Positions 21,951 to 33,966 are shown, counted from the first letter of the stretch. The stretch: 64,000 nucleotides of DNA from Bettongia penicillata ogilbyi (GCA_023548195.1 JAJHZJ010000271.1:671065-735064), one strand, 5' to 3'. Translations and numbers: made by a program. Notes: generated by a model not told the origin, from the letters alone.

Positions 21951-23877
21951 TTTTTTAATAGTAAGAAACAGATGGGTGGATTTTTCTTGCTGGTGTTGTT
22001 ATTTTTCCTGGTCTTCTCATTGTTCTTCCATGTTAAGAAGCTTCCACAGCAAAATAAGGAATGATTTTCCACCCTACAGCTTCCAAATTCATCATAATGC
22101 TTTGATGTACTTTTTTCTGAAAATTAATTCATCTAAAATAGCTTGTTCACTCTGGACATTTTATCTTACCTTTCTTTTCATACTGTCTTTTGTGATTCAG
22201 TAAAAATCAATCTTATTTATTTTAGAATCAAATGATCCTTGAAGCCTATTTTTTTCCCCACAACAACCACCACCTAGATATTACTAACAGTTATTACATA
22301 TTGAATGTGATCTACTTCTCTGGCATTATGCCAAATGTTTAAAGTCAAAGAAATAAGGGGAAATTTAAAAAAAAAAAAACGCATATTAGATACAGAAATA
22401 AACATGAAATCCAGCACTCACCTGAGAGAGAACTAGCTAAAGTTGGTGAAACAAACAGTTTGATCTTGTTTCATCTGATTAAGGTCAAATTTCAGTCAGC
22501 CTATTCTCAGCAGAAGTACATGCATAATGATTGCTGTCACAAAATGAAATCATGTAAAATTATTGAATGCTCCAAGTAATTCAAAAACCATTATTTGCTT
22601 TTATGATTCATATCAAACTGGTCAGGCTGAAACTGGGACTTCTTACCAATTAATTTCTAGGCCCTGTTTTTGGAAGAAGAATTAAGCATTTCCCACTTGG
22701 AGTATGTTTTCAAGGTTTTTCATCGGCTGCCTTACTTACCATTTACCAACATCTACTCTCTTTAAAGAAATGAATCAGACCTTCTGTTCACATTCATTTA
22801 CCATATATATATTTAGAGTAGCAGAAAACTCTGCAAGTAATAGGTAGCTTTCTAGGCACCACTTTTACTGAGGAAAATCTTTATTGTAACATGCACTGTT
22901 TCGTTTTTTTTTTTTTTGAGTACTCATTGTGAGAGTACTGTTTACCACCAGATGATTAATTTACCTCACTTTTTTACAAACAGAAAAATCATGTGCCATG
23001 AGAAAATGCAAGCAAAACCATGTAGGGTCCTGTTACTGTGAAGAAAGAATGCAGAGGTCTTAGTTTATTCAAAACCAATTGAAACTGCTTCTTGCCAAGT
23101 CGTATCATTCCCAAACATTAACAGAAGGACAAATCTCATTTCTGTGACTGCAAGTATTGTCTATGTATGTTATTTTTCCCCTTGACTAAACCCCAGGAGA
23201 AACATTTATCTACATAATCATGTTAAGTAAGAAATATTAATTCCAGTTTTCAATTTTCAGTCGTGTTTTTCAGAAACCAAGGCTGTAATTCCAGCCAACT
23301 TCATAATTTTGGTCATTGTGGCATAGCAGAAAGAGAGTTGCATATGGAAGTTCGAGGTTTTAACATGACTAGTTTAAAACTTAGCTAATTTTCAACATAT
23401 ATGATCCTTAAGTCCAGGCAACCAAAAACAAAGATTATTTTACTAGTAATTTTCCATTGGATTTTTTTTTTGGCCCCCTTAGTGGCCTATGATTGGAATC
23501 TGTTCTCCATATAATAGTCATGCATATCAGTGTACGCAAACTCTAAAGTCTCCTTTAACTCTAAATTTATAATCATATGATCCTAATTTCTGATCAGAAC
23601 AGGTGCTGGAGATATTTTAATATTTCATGTACTTATAATTTCACCAAAGTGAATAGTAGCTTCACCATTGGAGATTGCAATTATAAGAGACCTAGAAATA
23701 TGAACTGTTTTTATCATCGAGTCCTAAGCATAGTAATAAGAATAAGAACATAGTTGGTGCTATTGGCAAAAAAGTAGTGCTTGAATACTTCTTGGAGCAA
23801 TTTTTCTGTTTTAAACATAACCAGAGTCCAATTGCTAATGTTTCCTTTGGTAGACGTTAGCATTACCGACCTTAATA
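21951..23877. other. Mostly unclassified; faint MIR at 23305-23400
   Basis: There is a long T tract at 22903-22917. At 23305-23400 a sense MIR-like pattern (TCATTGTGGCATAGCAGAAA then GAAGTTCGAGGTTTTAACAT) is weak. I recognise no gene here. Confidence 0.35.
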
Positions 23878-23885
23878 AGAAGAAA

Positions 23886-23894
23886 TATAAAAAG
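23886..23894 (+). promoter_or_regulatory. TATA-like motif upstream of the KRT19 copy
   Basis: TATAAAAAG lies about 110 bases before the ATG and is followed by CCACAGGTGAGGCC. From memory, the human KRT19 promoter also has an ATAAAAGG box followed by a CAGGTGAGGGCC stretch. It could be an inherited promoter piece or part of the target-site duplication; I cannot decide. Confidence 0.35.
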
Positions 23895-25352
23895 CCACAG
23901 GTGAGGCCCTCTGCACTTACTGCTCTAAACTTAGAGCGCCCAGTTCCCACCAGCATCCAGCTGCCCTCCAGAGTCCCCTCCTCTAGCCTCCCAGGCCATC
24001 ACCATGATTTCCTACAGCTACCGCCAGTCGTCCTCCATCTCCACCCTAGTTTTGGGGAGCAACAACACTATGTGTTTTGGAAGCAGGGTGTTCTGGGCGC
24101 CCAGCATCCATGGAGGCTCAGGAGGCCTGGGCATGTCTGTGTCCTGCTTTGTCTCCTGGAGCTTGAGTGGGAGCTATGGGGGCAGCAGTAGCAGTTTCAG
24201 CTTGTGCTATGGAGGAGGTGACAGACTCCTGGTGGGCAATGAGATCACCATGTGGAACCTCAAAGACCACCTGGCCTCCTACCTGGACAAGGTGCGAGCC
24301 TTGGAGGAGACCAACACTGACCTGGAGGTCAAGATTCAGGATTGGTACCAGAAGCAGGGCCCTGGACCCACCCGAGACATAGTGCCTACATGATGACTAA
24401 CCAAGACCTGCGAGATAAGATTCTTGGTACCACCATTGAGAACTCAAAGATTGTTCTGCAAATTGACAATGCCCAGCTGGCTGTGGATGACTTCCGCACC
24501 AAGTTTGACACTGAGCAGACCCTTTGTCTCATTGTGGAGACTGACATCAATGGCCTATGCAGAGTGCTTAATGAGTTGACCCTGGTCAGGGCTGACCTGG
24601 AGATGCAGATTGAAGGCCTGAAGAAGGAACCGGCCTACCTCAAGAAGAACCAAGAAGAGGAAAGAAGTGCTCTGAGTGGGCAGGTGGGTGGCCAGGTTAG
24701 TGTGGAAGTGGACTCGGCCCCAGGCATCAACTTGGTCAAAATCCTGATGGACATGAGAAGCCAGTGTGAGGCTATGGTTGAGAAGAACAGGAGTGATGCC
24801 GAAGCTTGGTTCACCAGCAAGACAGAGGAGCTGAACCGACAAGTTGCCATCCACATGCAACAGCTCCAGACCAGCAAGCCTGAAGTCACTGACCTCCTGC
24901 GCACCCTTCAGGGTCTAGCGATTGAGCAGCAGTCTCAGTTCAGCATGAAAACTGCTCTGGAAAGCACACTGGTGGAAACAGAGGCCTGTTATGGGGTTCA
25001 GCTGTCAAAGATACAGGCTCTCATCAGCAACATCGAGGATGTCATTGAGTGACATCCAAGCAGACTCAGAGTGCCAGAACCAGGTATACCTGCAACTCAT
25101 GGACATCAAGAGTAGGCTGGAGTGGGAGTTTGCTACCTACTGTAGCCTACTGGAGGGCCATGATGCCCAGGACAACATTGTACCCACAACTCCCAAAGCC
25201 TTCTGAGTCACAAGAGGCTCCTGGCAATGGAGCGTCCTCGTTACAGGGTCCTCTGAAGGGGAAGTGAGGAAGCAGCCAAGTGAGGGCTCCCACAGTAGAG
25301 GATGTCTGGGTGGGAGAGGGTAGCCCCCTGGATGTATTTTCATGTCCTCCCT

Positions 25353-25358
25353 AATAAA
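25353..25358 (+). terminator. Polyadenylation signal of the KRT19 copy
   Basis: AATAAA, with the A-rich end of the copy starting about 12 bases later. Confidence 0.7.
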
Positions 25359-25384
25359 ACCTCTGAAAGGAAAAATATAAAGAG

Positions 25385-25834
25385 AAAAAAGGAATATTGT
25401 CCTATTTCACCTGCAGAAGGGCCAGCTTATGCTGATACTTAGGCAAAACTTGAACAATTTTTACCTGAAGAGAAAAGGAGTTAAGTTTCAAACTGAGATC
25501 TCAGCCCAAAACACAAAGGCCAGGTTTGTTTTTTTTTATCATTGTCCCCTAGGAATACTGAATCAAAGAAGATGAGAAGGCAGGAAAATGAGCTGCAGGG
25601 TAGAGGTCAGGGTTGGATCCAAGAGGCATAACATGAGGAGAGAATGATTATTTTCATGACTCAATTTGTTTCCCCAAATTTTTGGTCTTATGGTTTATAG
25701 TAATCCCTGTTTCCTACCCTAAGCCACAATTGGTATCAAGACCTTCTGACTCTAAATCTAGCTTACTTCATGACGTATTCTTGTACCTGGTTATCATAAT
25801 TTGACAGAATTTTTTCTTCAATTAGCATATTTAT
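25385..25834. other. Unclassified non-coding
   Basis: Nothing recognised apart from a short T tract near 25530. Confidence 0.35.
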
Positions 25835-26856
25835 TCAGAACATTACCCCATTCTTATATTGTTTGTCTCTCTCCTGAACTTCAGTCATATATCAATGACT
25901 GTCTTTTGGATACCATTGGACACCTTAAAATAGATTTCATTTAGACAACTCAAACTCATCAGATTCAAAATAGAACTATTTGTTTTCCCCAACCACTTCT
26001 CTCTTCCCAAACTTCCTATTACTTTCTGGAGCATAACCATCTTCCTAATCACTCCAAGCCTACAAATGCATTGTTATTCTTGAAACAATTTATACTCACA
26101 ACATATATACAATGTATTGCCAAGTCAGTTGTTTCTAATTTTAGGACATCTCTTGTGATTCGCCCTTTTCTGGATCAATATCTTAATTTAGTCCTTTATT
26201 GACTTTTGCCTAAAGCATTTCTTTCACTTTCTAACTATTCTCCATACCTTGTCTCCTCCCATTCTATTTCCCACTTGGATACAAAAATAATTTTTTCTGA
26301 AGCGTAAGTCTGATCAATGTCACTCAGTGAGTTCTAGTAGAAACCTTTTACATTCAAGAATCAACAAAATTTAAGGCAGTCCTTTAATTGCCATTTAGAG
26401 CTCTTCTTACCCTAGGCCATTACTAACTTTGTAGTCTTCACAGTTACTCCCCTCTACATACTCTGATCCAGCCATACTGGTCCTATTTGCCATTCTTTAA
26501 ACAAAACTTTCCATCTTTCAATTTCATGCTTTTGCACTCATCCACCATACCTAGAAAACTCTACCACTTCATCTCTACCTCTAGTTTCCTTAGATTTCTT
26601 CAAGATCCAACTAAAACCTCACTTTCTTTAGGACACTTTTCTAGGTCCCCCCTGTCCCCAGTTAGTAGACACTTCCATTCTTAGATGACTTTCAAACTAC
26701 TCTGTATATATCACATATTTACCAGGCTTATTTGTATGTTGTATTCCTCATTTGAATGTAAACTTCTTTTAGGCAGACACTATTTTCACCTTTCATTCTG
26801 GGGAAATTATTAAGTAATTAATAAAGGCTTGTTCTATGCTGACTGACAGAATTCTC
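25835..26856 (+). mobile_element. L2 LINE, 3' kilobase
   Basis: It follows the L2 3' order in sense. First come CTCAAACTCATCAGATTCAA and a pyrimidine-rich block, then TCTGATCAATGTCACTCAGT, CCTAGGCCATTACTAACTTT, and CTTTTGCACTCATCCACC. It ends with GAATGTAAACTTCTTTTAGG and TTAATAAAGGCTTGTTCTAT, the L2 tail. It is diverged and has no open frame, so it is an ancient fossil. Confidence 0.8.
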
Positions 26857-27387
26857 ACCGGTCTTTGAAATTTGAGTGAGGTCGATGTATATAGTTAAAT
26901 GTCATAGAATGTCATATCGATTCTCAGATGCATGGATACAGTAAAATCTATCCTAGTCACTGAACGATCATGTGATATATTACTCTTTGCCATCATGTTC
27001 AGAGAGACATCTCTCCTATGTATCATTTTTGTGAGCATGGCTAAGAAAGAGACTCTCTCAACATTTTGCCCTGTGGAATCAGCCCTGTTTTCAACCATGC
27101 TTATCTCACTGTACTCTTAGGAACAACAGTTGGCTGGCACTTCATCAGAAAAGAAAACTGACAAGAATTATATTCAGTACACTTAGCCTCGATTCTGTTT
27201 ATATTCATAAGCTGGTCCTAACTTGTGAATATTCACATCATACTCATTAGTTTGGGTAAGCACTAAGAGAGAGAACAGCTAAATGATCTGACAACTTGGA
27301 CTTTCTGAGCTGTTTTTATATCATTTCCAAAATCATAGTGATGTTTTACCATCTACAAGACATTTTTTTCCATTCTAGACAATAACA
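26857..27387. other. Unclassified; (AAT)n at 27394-27412 borders it
   Basis: No recognisable repeat or gene. Short opposing reading frames at 26895-27120 are antisense to each other and resemble nothing I know. Confidence 0.35.
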
Positions 27388-27655
27388 GCAACAATAATAA
27401 TAATAATAGATTGCATTTATAAAATGCTTACTATGTGCTAGGCTTGTGCTAAAGCTTCATAAATATAATCTCATATGAGCCTCACCAAAAGGCTGGTATG
27501 GAGGTACTATTATTATCCCAATTTTACAGATGAAGAAACTGAACAAACAGGTCACACAGCTATTTAAGTGTATGAGGATGGATTTGAACTTATGCTTCTT
27601 GATGCTAGGTAGGTGCAGTGTTTTATTCGTTGTGCCTCCTAATTGCCCCCATTGC
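27388..27655 (-). mobile_element. MIR/CORE-SINE, long copy
   Basis: Antisense order of the whole element: AAAATGCTTACTATGTGCTA, AATCTCATATGAGCCTCACC, ATTTTACAGATGAAGAAACT, GGTCACACAGCTATTTAAGT, GGATTTGAACTTATGCTTC. Confidence 0.8.
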
Positions 27656-27672
27656 TCTAGGAAGCTTGCTAG

Positions 27673-27743
27673 ACATATGGACATATGCATATATGGGTGT
27701 TTATATACATGTATGTATGTATATGTATATATGCATATGTATT
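27673..27743. repeat. (TATG/CATA)n low-complexity repeat
   Basis: Alternating ATAT, ATGC and GTAT units. Confidence 0.75.
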
Positions 27744-28904
27744 TCTGAAGATATATTCTTGTATTCTAATCATGCTCTATATCAAAAATTGTTTTGGGAG
27801 AAAACAAAAGAAAATGAGAGAGGACAAAACAGCCATCATTGAACTATAGTTGAGGGGAATGAATTATCAGTGTATCTAATAAAACAGAAGGAAAAGTTGA
27901 CTTTTGTCACATTCTACAAAGGCTTATGAAAACAAATCAACAAAGTTCTGAGGGCTAAGGGTGTCACAGAATTAAGCAGTCAGGTAGATTCTTACAAGCA
28001 AATGTGTTAATTGTGCTAAATCTCTTTACATTGTAAGTGATTCCTCTGAAGCATATTTTTGGGTAAGGGACTTCTATGGGAGAAGATGGTATATCATGTG
28101 CAGGGGTTTCTCCCTTAAGAATGTCCATTCTTATTTAAGCACAAATAATAATCTGAGCCTTCCTACATATCAGGTCTCCTAACTTTGTCTCTATCTCTGT
28201 CTCTGTTTTTCTCTCTGTGTCTCTGTCTGTGTCTCTTTCTCTCTCACTCATTCATTCACATATGCACAGAGTTAAAGTGGCTGGAGACAAAAAGACTTAT
28301 TTTCAGGTGTTGAAGTCAATCACTTTGTGTCCCCGTAAGTACTTGAGTTCTTTGCGACAACATTTTTTCATTCCTTGGGGTTCATCTTCTGACTGATTTA
28401 TTCATAAATAAAGTCAGTTGGCAGATATGAGTACTATTACTTCTTCTTAAATAGATTTTTTTTCTTCTGAGAAAGGACTACAAGGTACCTTGTGCTTGTT
28501 TTTCAGTGATATGAGTCCCAGGAACATCTTGCCTAGAATCCCCATTGGCTACCTTGGAAGAATCTGAGGATGACCTTAGTTGAGTTGTCATAGAAATAAC
28601 CCTGTGTATGTCACTTGGCAAACTCTGTAGTGGCTATGCTAGAACTATAGAGAAGATTGCCAGAATCCTTATCATGTCCAATAGCAGCAAGTTCATTTTA
28701 TAGCAATACAGCACCACTTTTTGTTATCCTTAGGCAACAGCTTCCTAAGAGACACTGACAGAACAGAAATATTGCCCAAGAGCCCTAAAGGAAAGAAATG
28801 GAGGAAATTTGTTTCTGTGAATCCTGACTCCCAGAAAGTGATTGAGAACACAGACACCTGCCAGTGTACCTGCCAGTGGTCTAGCATAGCTAGTTTAAAT
28901 CAGC
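27744..28904. other. Unclassified; CT-rich tract at 28185-28260
   Basis: A pyrimidine-rich TCTCTGTCTC-type tract lies at 28185-28260. The remainder is unassigned. The 75-codon plus frame at 28721-28948 resembles no family I know. Confidence 0.4.
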
Positions 28905-29045
28905 CACTCTATCTTACAAAAGAGGAAACAGAGGACCAGAGGAGTTAAATAGCTTGTCTTAGATTGTCTGGACAATGAAGTAAAAGAGCTATCAAGTACT
29001 CTGCTCCCAAGGCCAATATGATTTTCCACTGTACTATGCTACCTC
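28905..29045 (-). mobile_element. MIR/CORE-SINE fragment
   Basis: Antisense: AAAGAGGAAACAGAGGACCA, then CTGCTCCCAAGGCC and CACTGTACTATGCTACCTCC. Confidence 0.6.
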
Positions 29046-29589
29046 CCTCCAAACCTAAAGCTGATTGCCAAATGCTGTGCTAGTCATTGATCTCCATATT
29101 TCTTCTGACCCAAAGGATTAACACTCCCTAGGATTTTAGAGAGAAAAGTCAGTATCAGTGATTGTGTTAGGACTTGAACTTTATATTTTTCATGTATTGC
29201 TCTTTTGGGGAGCAACATACTACCACTGGATGAGAGGCAAGTTAGCAAGTTGGTAGAAAGGGGGTAGTTATGACATATAATGTTAAAGTTAATAAGCAAA
29301 TGAACAAATAAATTATTGGATGGATAATGCATAAATTGATCAATCTTGAAGTTCAATTCCTCATATCCATGCTCATAATCATCACTGTTACTGCCATTGT
29401 GAGGTAAAGATTATGAGCTCTCTCTTCTGTTGAGTATTCTTTTCAGGTTGCCAATTCATGACTTCATTTCCTCTGCCCTTGATATTCATTTACTTTTGAT
29501 TTCATCTGGATAAATATAGGCTAGGAGAATAGGGTCAAAACAAGTCATATTCTTATCCTTCCTTCATACTTTCAGATGGTGTAGGAATG
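29046..29589. other. Unclassified non-coding
   Basis: Nothing recognised. Confidence 0.35.
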
Positions 29590-29745
29590 TTCAAAAGACT
29601 TGGTCTTTATGATGATCGGATCCATCACTTGCTGAGTGATGGTAAGCAAGTTAGTTAACATCTCTGGTTCTCAGTTTCTGCATATGAAAAATGAAGGCAG
29701 TTCACTATGTGACTTTGGCTGTCCCTTCCAGATTTAATAACAAGA
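29590..29745 (+). mobile_element. MIR/CORE-SINE fragment
   Basis: Sense: CTTGCTGAGTGATGGTAAGC, AGTTAACATCTCTGGTTCTC, AGTTTCTGCATATGAAAAAT, then CCCTTCCAGATTTAATAA. Confidence 0.6.
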
Positions 29746-30152
29746 ATAATGAATTATAAAGTATGATGCATGTAGGAAGCAGACAGAAGAAAACTGATGA
29801 AAGATCAGCTTTTGGGTATGAGTAAGCCATAATCTCAATGAAATAATAACTTTGAATAGTTTTTCATGTTAGGTCACCACAGTATGACCAGGGCATAGTG
29901 GATTTATGAGGAAAGACAATTAAGGTTTATAACAAACATAATTTTCAGTGGCAAAGAATTGGAAACAAATTAGACACTACTTGATCTGGAAATGTAAAGT
30001 AATGAAAAAAGATGTCAGTGAAATCTATTTTAAAATACTGGTAGTTAATATTGTTATATAACTCTTTTAAGTTTGGAAAAGAAGATATATCATATACATA
30101 TATTACTGTGTGTCTACAGGTGTTTATATTTACACACACCTTATTTATGTAC
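29746..30152. other. Unclassified AT-rich
   Basis: Nothing recognised. Confidence 0.35.
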
Positions 30153-30414
30153 ACATGAGGCATTTAGGTGACTCATTTGATAGAGCACTGGGTCTGGAGT
30201 CAGGAAGACCTGGGTTCTAATCCAGCCTCAGACCTTCACTAGTTGTATGACTCTGGGAGAGCCAATTTATCTCTGTTTTCCTTAATCTACCATTTTATCT
30301 CTGTTTTCCTTAATCTACTGGGAAAGAAAAGAAAAGTTACTCCAGTGATTTTTGTAAGAAAATCCCATATTGGGTCACACATAGTCAGATGTGATTGAAC
30401 AAAACACATGACAT
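30153..30414 (+). mobile_element. Mar1-type tRNA/RTE SINE with internal duplication
   Basis: The head GAGGCATTTAGGTGACTCAT and TCTGGAGTCAGGAAGACCTG are typical of the tRNA-derived marsupial SINE. The tail has TTACTCCAGTGATTTTTG and ATGTGATTGAACAAAAC. A perfect 25-base unit occurs twice (30266-30290, 30294-30318). Confidence 0.8.
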
Positions 30415-30575
30415 TTGATTCTTACAATAACTCTATAAGATAGGTAATATTATTACCCCCACTTAACAGATGAGGAAATTTAAGGTGGAAAAGATTAAAT
30501 GTCTAATACATGGTCAAATAGGGAGTCAAGAATTTAAACTTAGACCTCTTAACCCCAGAACTAATTATGTTTTGA
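30415..30575 (-). mobile_element. MIR/CORE-SINE
   Basis: Antisense: TAGGTAATATTATTACCCCC, ACTTAACAGATGAGGAAAT, then GAATTTAAACTTAGACCTC. Confidence 0.65.
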
Positions 30576-31191
30576 CTATATCACCTCTCTTGTCTATCAT
30601 TATGCTGTCTTTCTAAAAATCATTGTAAAGGGAATCATAGGCAGTAGAAAAGTCATGAATCCTTGGGAGGGAAAAAGATGGAGGTGTATTTCTCTCATGT
30701 AATGAAAAAGGCCCTGGTATAATCTCTGGAAAACATTTAAAACCCATAAATATGAAACTATCGCATATTTCTGATCCAGTCTCATCAGAATGCTTGTCTT
30801 GCTACTCTAGTAATTTGCATATTACTTAATTGCATAATTCATCAATCGACAAACTGTATTGAAGTCTAAATGTTATTTAAAATGTAATCTTTCTAGATAA
30901 ATACTGTCACAGTTTTCATTTCACTTTTTGATCACTGCACAGAAATGCAATTTTTCCTGTTGAATTTCACTATAGATCACAACCTACTAATATTTTTGGA
31001 ATGTATTTACTGTATGTCTCTCTAATACATACAAAATTTATATGATCCAATTCTAGGCATCCTCTGTATACGTTTACATTACCTGGCTTTCCTCTTATGA
31101 CACCCTGGCATTTAGGTCATTTATGAAGCGAACTATCTCAACAAATAGAAAAAAAAAATAGCATAGGATTTCCATATGAGGAGATAGAATG
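30576..31191. other. Unclassified non-coding
   Basis: Nothing recognised. Confidence 0.35.
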
Positions 31192-31286
31192 ACAGTTTTG
31201 AAAAAGCATTGACTGAGACCAGAAGAACTATGTTCATTTCTTGCCTCTGATTTTTCCTATTTGTGTGATTTTAGAAAAAAGTCTCT
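31192..31286 (+). mobile_element. CORE-SINE/MIR, left half (split by HAL1)
   Basis: This is the sense MIR-like head with TTGCCTCTGATTTTTCCTAT and TGTGTGATTTTAGAAAAAAG. The element resumes at 33860 after the HAL1. Confidence 0.65.
31275..31286. repeat. Target-site duplication, left copy (HAL1 31287-33859)
   Basis: AAAAAAGTCTCT is repeated exactly at 33860-33871. Joining the two halves restores a continuous MIR-like SINE, which supports the pair. Confidence 0.75.
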
Positions 31287-33859
31287 CTCTTTTAGTTTTA
31301 AGGTGTTAAGGACTGTATCTTTATTAATGAATTAATTAATTTGTAGTTTTTTAATTAATTGTTTTAAAAATAGTTTTAGTGATAAATTAGTTTTAAAATT
31401 AATTTTTAGTTTTCAGCATTCATTTCAATGAGATTTTGATTTCTAAATTTTCTCCCCATCTCTCCCCTCTGCCTACAACAAGACATCATGCATTCCAATT
31501 ACCCCTTCCACCAATCTTCCGTCTCTTCTATCACAGCCCTCCCTTCTCTCATTCCCTTTCTCTCTATTTCCTTGTAGGGCAAGATAGATTTCTATACCCC
31601 ATTGTCTGTATGAAGTAATTTCCCACTTGCATGTATAAACAATTTTTAATATTTGTTTTTAAAACTTTGAGTTCCAACTTCCCTCCCCACTCACCCCCAC
31701 TGAGAAGGCAAGCAATTCAATATAGGTTATACATGTGTAGTCATGCAAAACACATCCGTAAGAGTCATGCTGAGAAAGACTAACTATATTTCCCTCCATC
31801 CTATCTGCCCCCATTTATTCTACTGTATCTTTTGACCCTATTCTTCCTCAAAAGTGTTTACTTCTAATTATACCATCCTCCCATTTACTCCTTTTTCTAT
31901 CATCCTCCATCACCCACTTATTCCCTTCCTCCCCACTTTCCTGTACTGTAAGATAGATTTTCATACCATAAGACAGATTTTCATACCAAATTGAGTATGC
32001 ATGTTATTCCTGCCTTAAACCAAATCTGATGAGAGTATGCTTCACTCCTTCCCTCTCAACTCCCCTTTCTTCCCTTCCATTTAACAAGTTTTTCTTGCCT
32101 CTTTAATGTGAAAGAAAATTTACTCCATTCTATTTCCCTTTTTTCCTTCTCCTATATATTCCTCTCTCACCCCTTAAATTTAAGATTTTTTAGCTATCAG
32201 CTCTTCCTACTCAACTCACCCTGTGCCCTCTGTTTTATATAATCCCTCCAACTGCCCAAATACTGAGAAAAGTCATGTTACAAATATTATTTTTCCATAG
32301 AGGAATATAAACTGTGCAACCTTAGTAAGTCTTTATGATTTCTCTTCCCTGTTTATCTTTTCAGGCTTCTCTTCATTCTTGCGTTTGAAAGTGAAAATTT
32401 CTATTCAGCTTTGGTCTTTTCATCAAAAATGCTTGAAGGTATTCTATTTCATTGGATAATTATTTTTCCCCTGAAGTATTACACTCAGTTTTTCTGGGTA
32501 AATGATTCTTGGTCTTAACCCTAGTTACAATGACCTCCGAAATATCATATTCCAAGACCCCCAATCTCTTTATATAGAAATTGCTAGATCTTGTGTTATG
32601 AAGATTTTGTTTCCACAGTACTTGAATTGTTTCTTTTTGGTGTTTTCAATATTTTCTCCTTGACCTGAGAGGTCTGTCCTTTGGCTACAATATTCTTAGG
32701 AGTTTTCTTTTTGTTATCTGTTTCAGGAGATGATTGGTAGATTCTTTCAATATCTATTTTACCTTCTGGTTCTAGAATATCAGGGCAGTTTTCCTTGATA
32801 ATTTCTGAAAAAATGATATATATGCTCTTTTTCTTTTTTATCTTGGCTCTCTAGGCAATAATTTTTAAATTGTCTCTCCTGGATCTATCTTCCAGGTCAG
32901 TGGTTTTTCCAATGAGATATTTCATATGGTCTTCTATTTTTTCCTTCTTTTGGTTTTGTTTTATAATTTTATTATCTTCTATCTGCTTCTATAAAGTCAT
33001 TATCTTCCATCTGCTCCATTCTAGTCTTTAAGGAATTATTTTCTTTAGTGAGCTTTTGGACCACCTTTGCCACCTGACCAGTCTCTCATTTCTGTTCTCA
33101 ATTTTCCCTTTACTTTTCTTACTTGGTTTTCAAAATCCTTTTTGAGCTTTTCCATAGCCTGAGACTAATTCATATTTTTCTTAGATGCTTTGAAAGATGC
33201 TTTGTTTGTATGTTTTGGTCTCCCTTATCACCAAAGTAAGATTCTATTGTCTGATTCTTTTTCTGGTTTTTGCTCATTTCCCAAGCCATTTACTTGACTT
33301 TTGAGTTCTTTGGCAAAGTACTTCTCTGATTCCAGGAAGGGCGCATAGTCAGCTTCTTGATCCCCTCACCATCTGTGGGGCTAGAGCTCCAACAACAGCC
33401 ACTGCCATTGCTTCTGCCCCTGCCACTGCGTTGGCTTCAGTGGGCTCCATCACTCCTTCCATCATACTGGGGGTGACACCAGACCACTCTTCTTTTTCAC
33501 GCAGGTTCAACAAGTTTTTACCACTGACCTCTTAATTTGACTTTGGTGTTTCGGGATTGTGAAGTCTGAAACTGCGACAGGTGCCAGTGATTCAGTACCC
33601 CCTGCCCCAGGCCTGCTCAGATTCTCTCTGTGCTGACGTGACCCACACTGGACTGGGCTCTGCTCCCAAGGCAGCATGATTGATATTTCCCCTACACCTT
33701 TCAGGCTGTCTTGGGCTAGAGATTTGCTTCACTCTGTGATTCTGTGGGTCCTGCATCTCCAGAGTTTGTTTGGAGTCATTTTTATAGGTATTTGGCTAGG
33801 TTAGGGGGAAAGCTCTAGACATCCCTTTTTCTACTACACCATCTTGCCTCCCTCCCCCC
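31287..33859 (-). mobile_element. HAL1, near full length, inserted in a CORE-SINE
   Basis: On the minus strand the 5' end is at about 33859 (GGAGGCAAGATGG). The 5' UTR runs to about 33260, decayed ORF1 spans about 33260-32370, the purine-rich 3' region with two modules runs to about 31395, and then there are about 108 AT-rich bases to the target-site copy. ORF1 is broken throughout. The extra 31287-31394 stretch holds an AATAAAG signal in the element's sense and may be a decayed tail or transduced 3' flank. Confidence 0.85.
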
Positions 33860-33966
33860 AAAAAAGTCTCTGAACCACCCTAGGCTTCAGTTTCTTCATC
33901 TGTAAAATAAGGAAATTAGAGTAGATGGCACCTGAAGTTTCCAAGAGGTCTAGATCTATGATGCCT
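33860..33966 (+). mobile_element. CORE-SINE/MIR, right half
   Basis: It resumes with CTTCAGTTTCTTCATCTGTA and ends with AAGTTTCCAAGAGGTCTAG and ATCTATGATG, the 3' end shared by several CORE-SINE copies here. It begins with the second 12-base target-site copy. Confidence 0.7.

Larger units (their letters stand above)
23878..25384 (+). pseudogene. KRT19P: Keratin 19 processed (retro)pseudogene
   Basis: Intronless copy of a type I keratin. The ATG is at 24004 and the frame begins [13 protein letters not shown]. The head contains [10 protein letters not shown], a keratin 19 signature. The helix start is [15 protein letters not shown], followed by [11 protein letters not shown] and coil blocks such as [15 protein letters not shown] and [18 protein letters not shown]. 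The helix end is [21 protein letters not shown]. The stop near 25206 gives about 400 codons, the length of tailless K19. A one-base loss near 24379 shifts the frame, and a second shift near 25047-25053 restores it. Conserved helix-end residues are altered (Q to W, I to F, R to C). A 3' UTR with AATAAA at 25353-25358 and an A-rich end follow. A 14/17 flanking repeat (23878-23894, 25368-25384) may be the target-site duplication. Confidence 0.92.

Noticed and set aside
24004..25206. Functional keratin gene
   Set aside because: No introns, two frameshifts, changed helix-termination residues, and an A-rich 3' end point to a retropseudogene.
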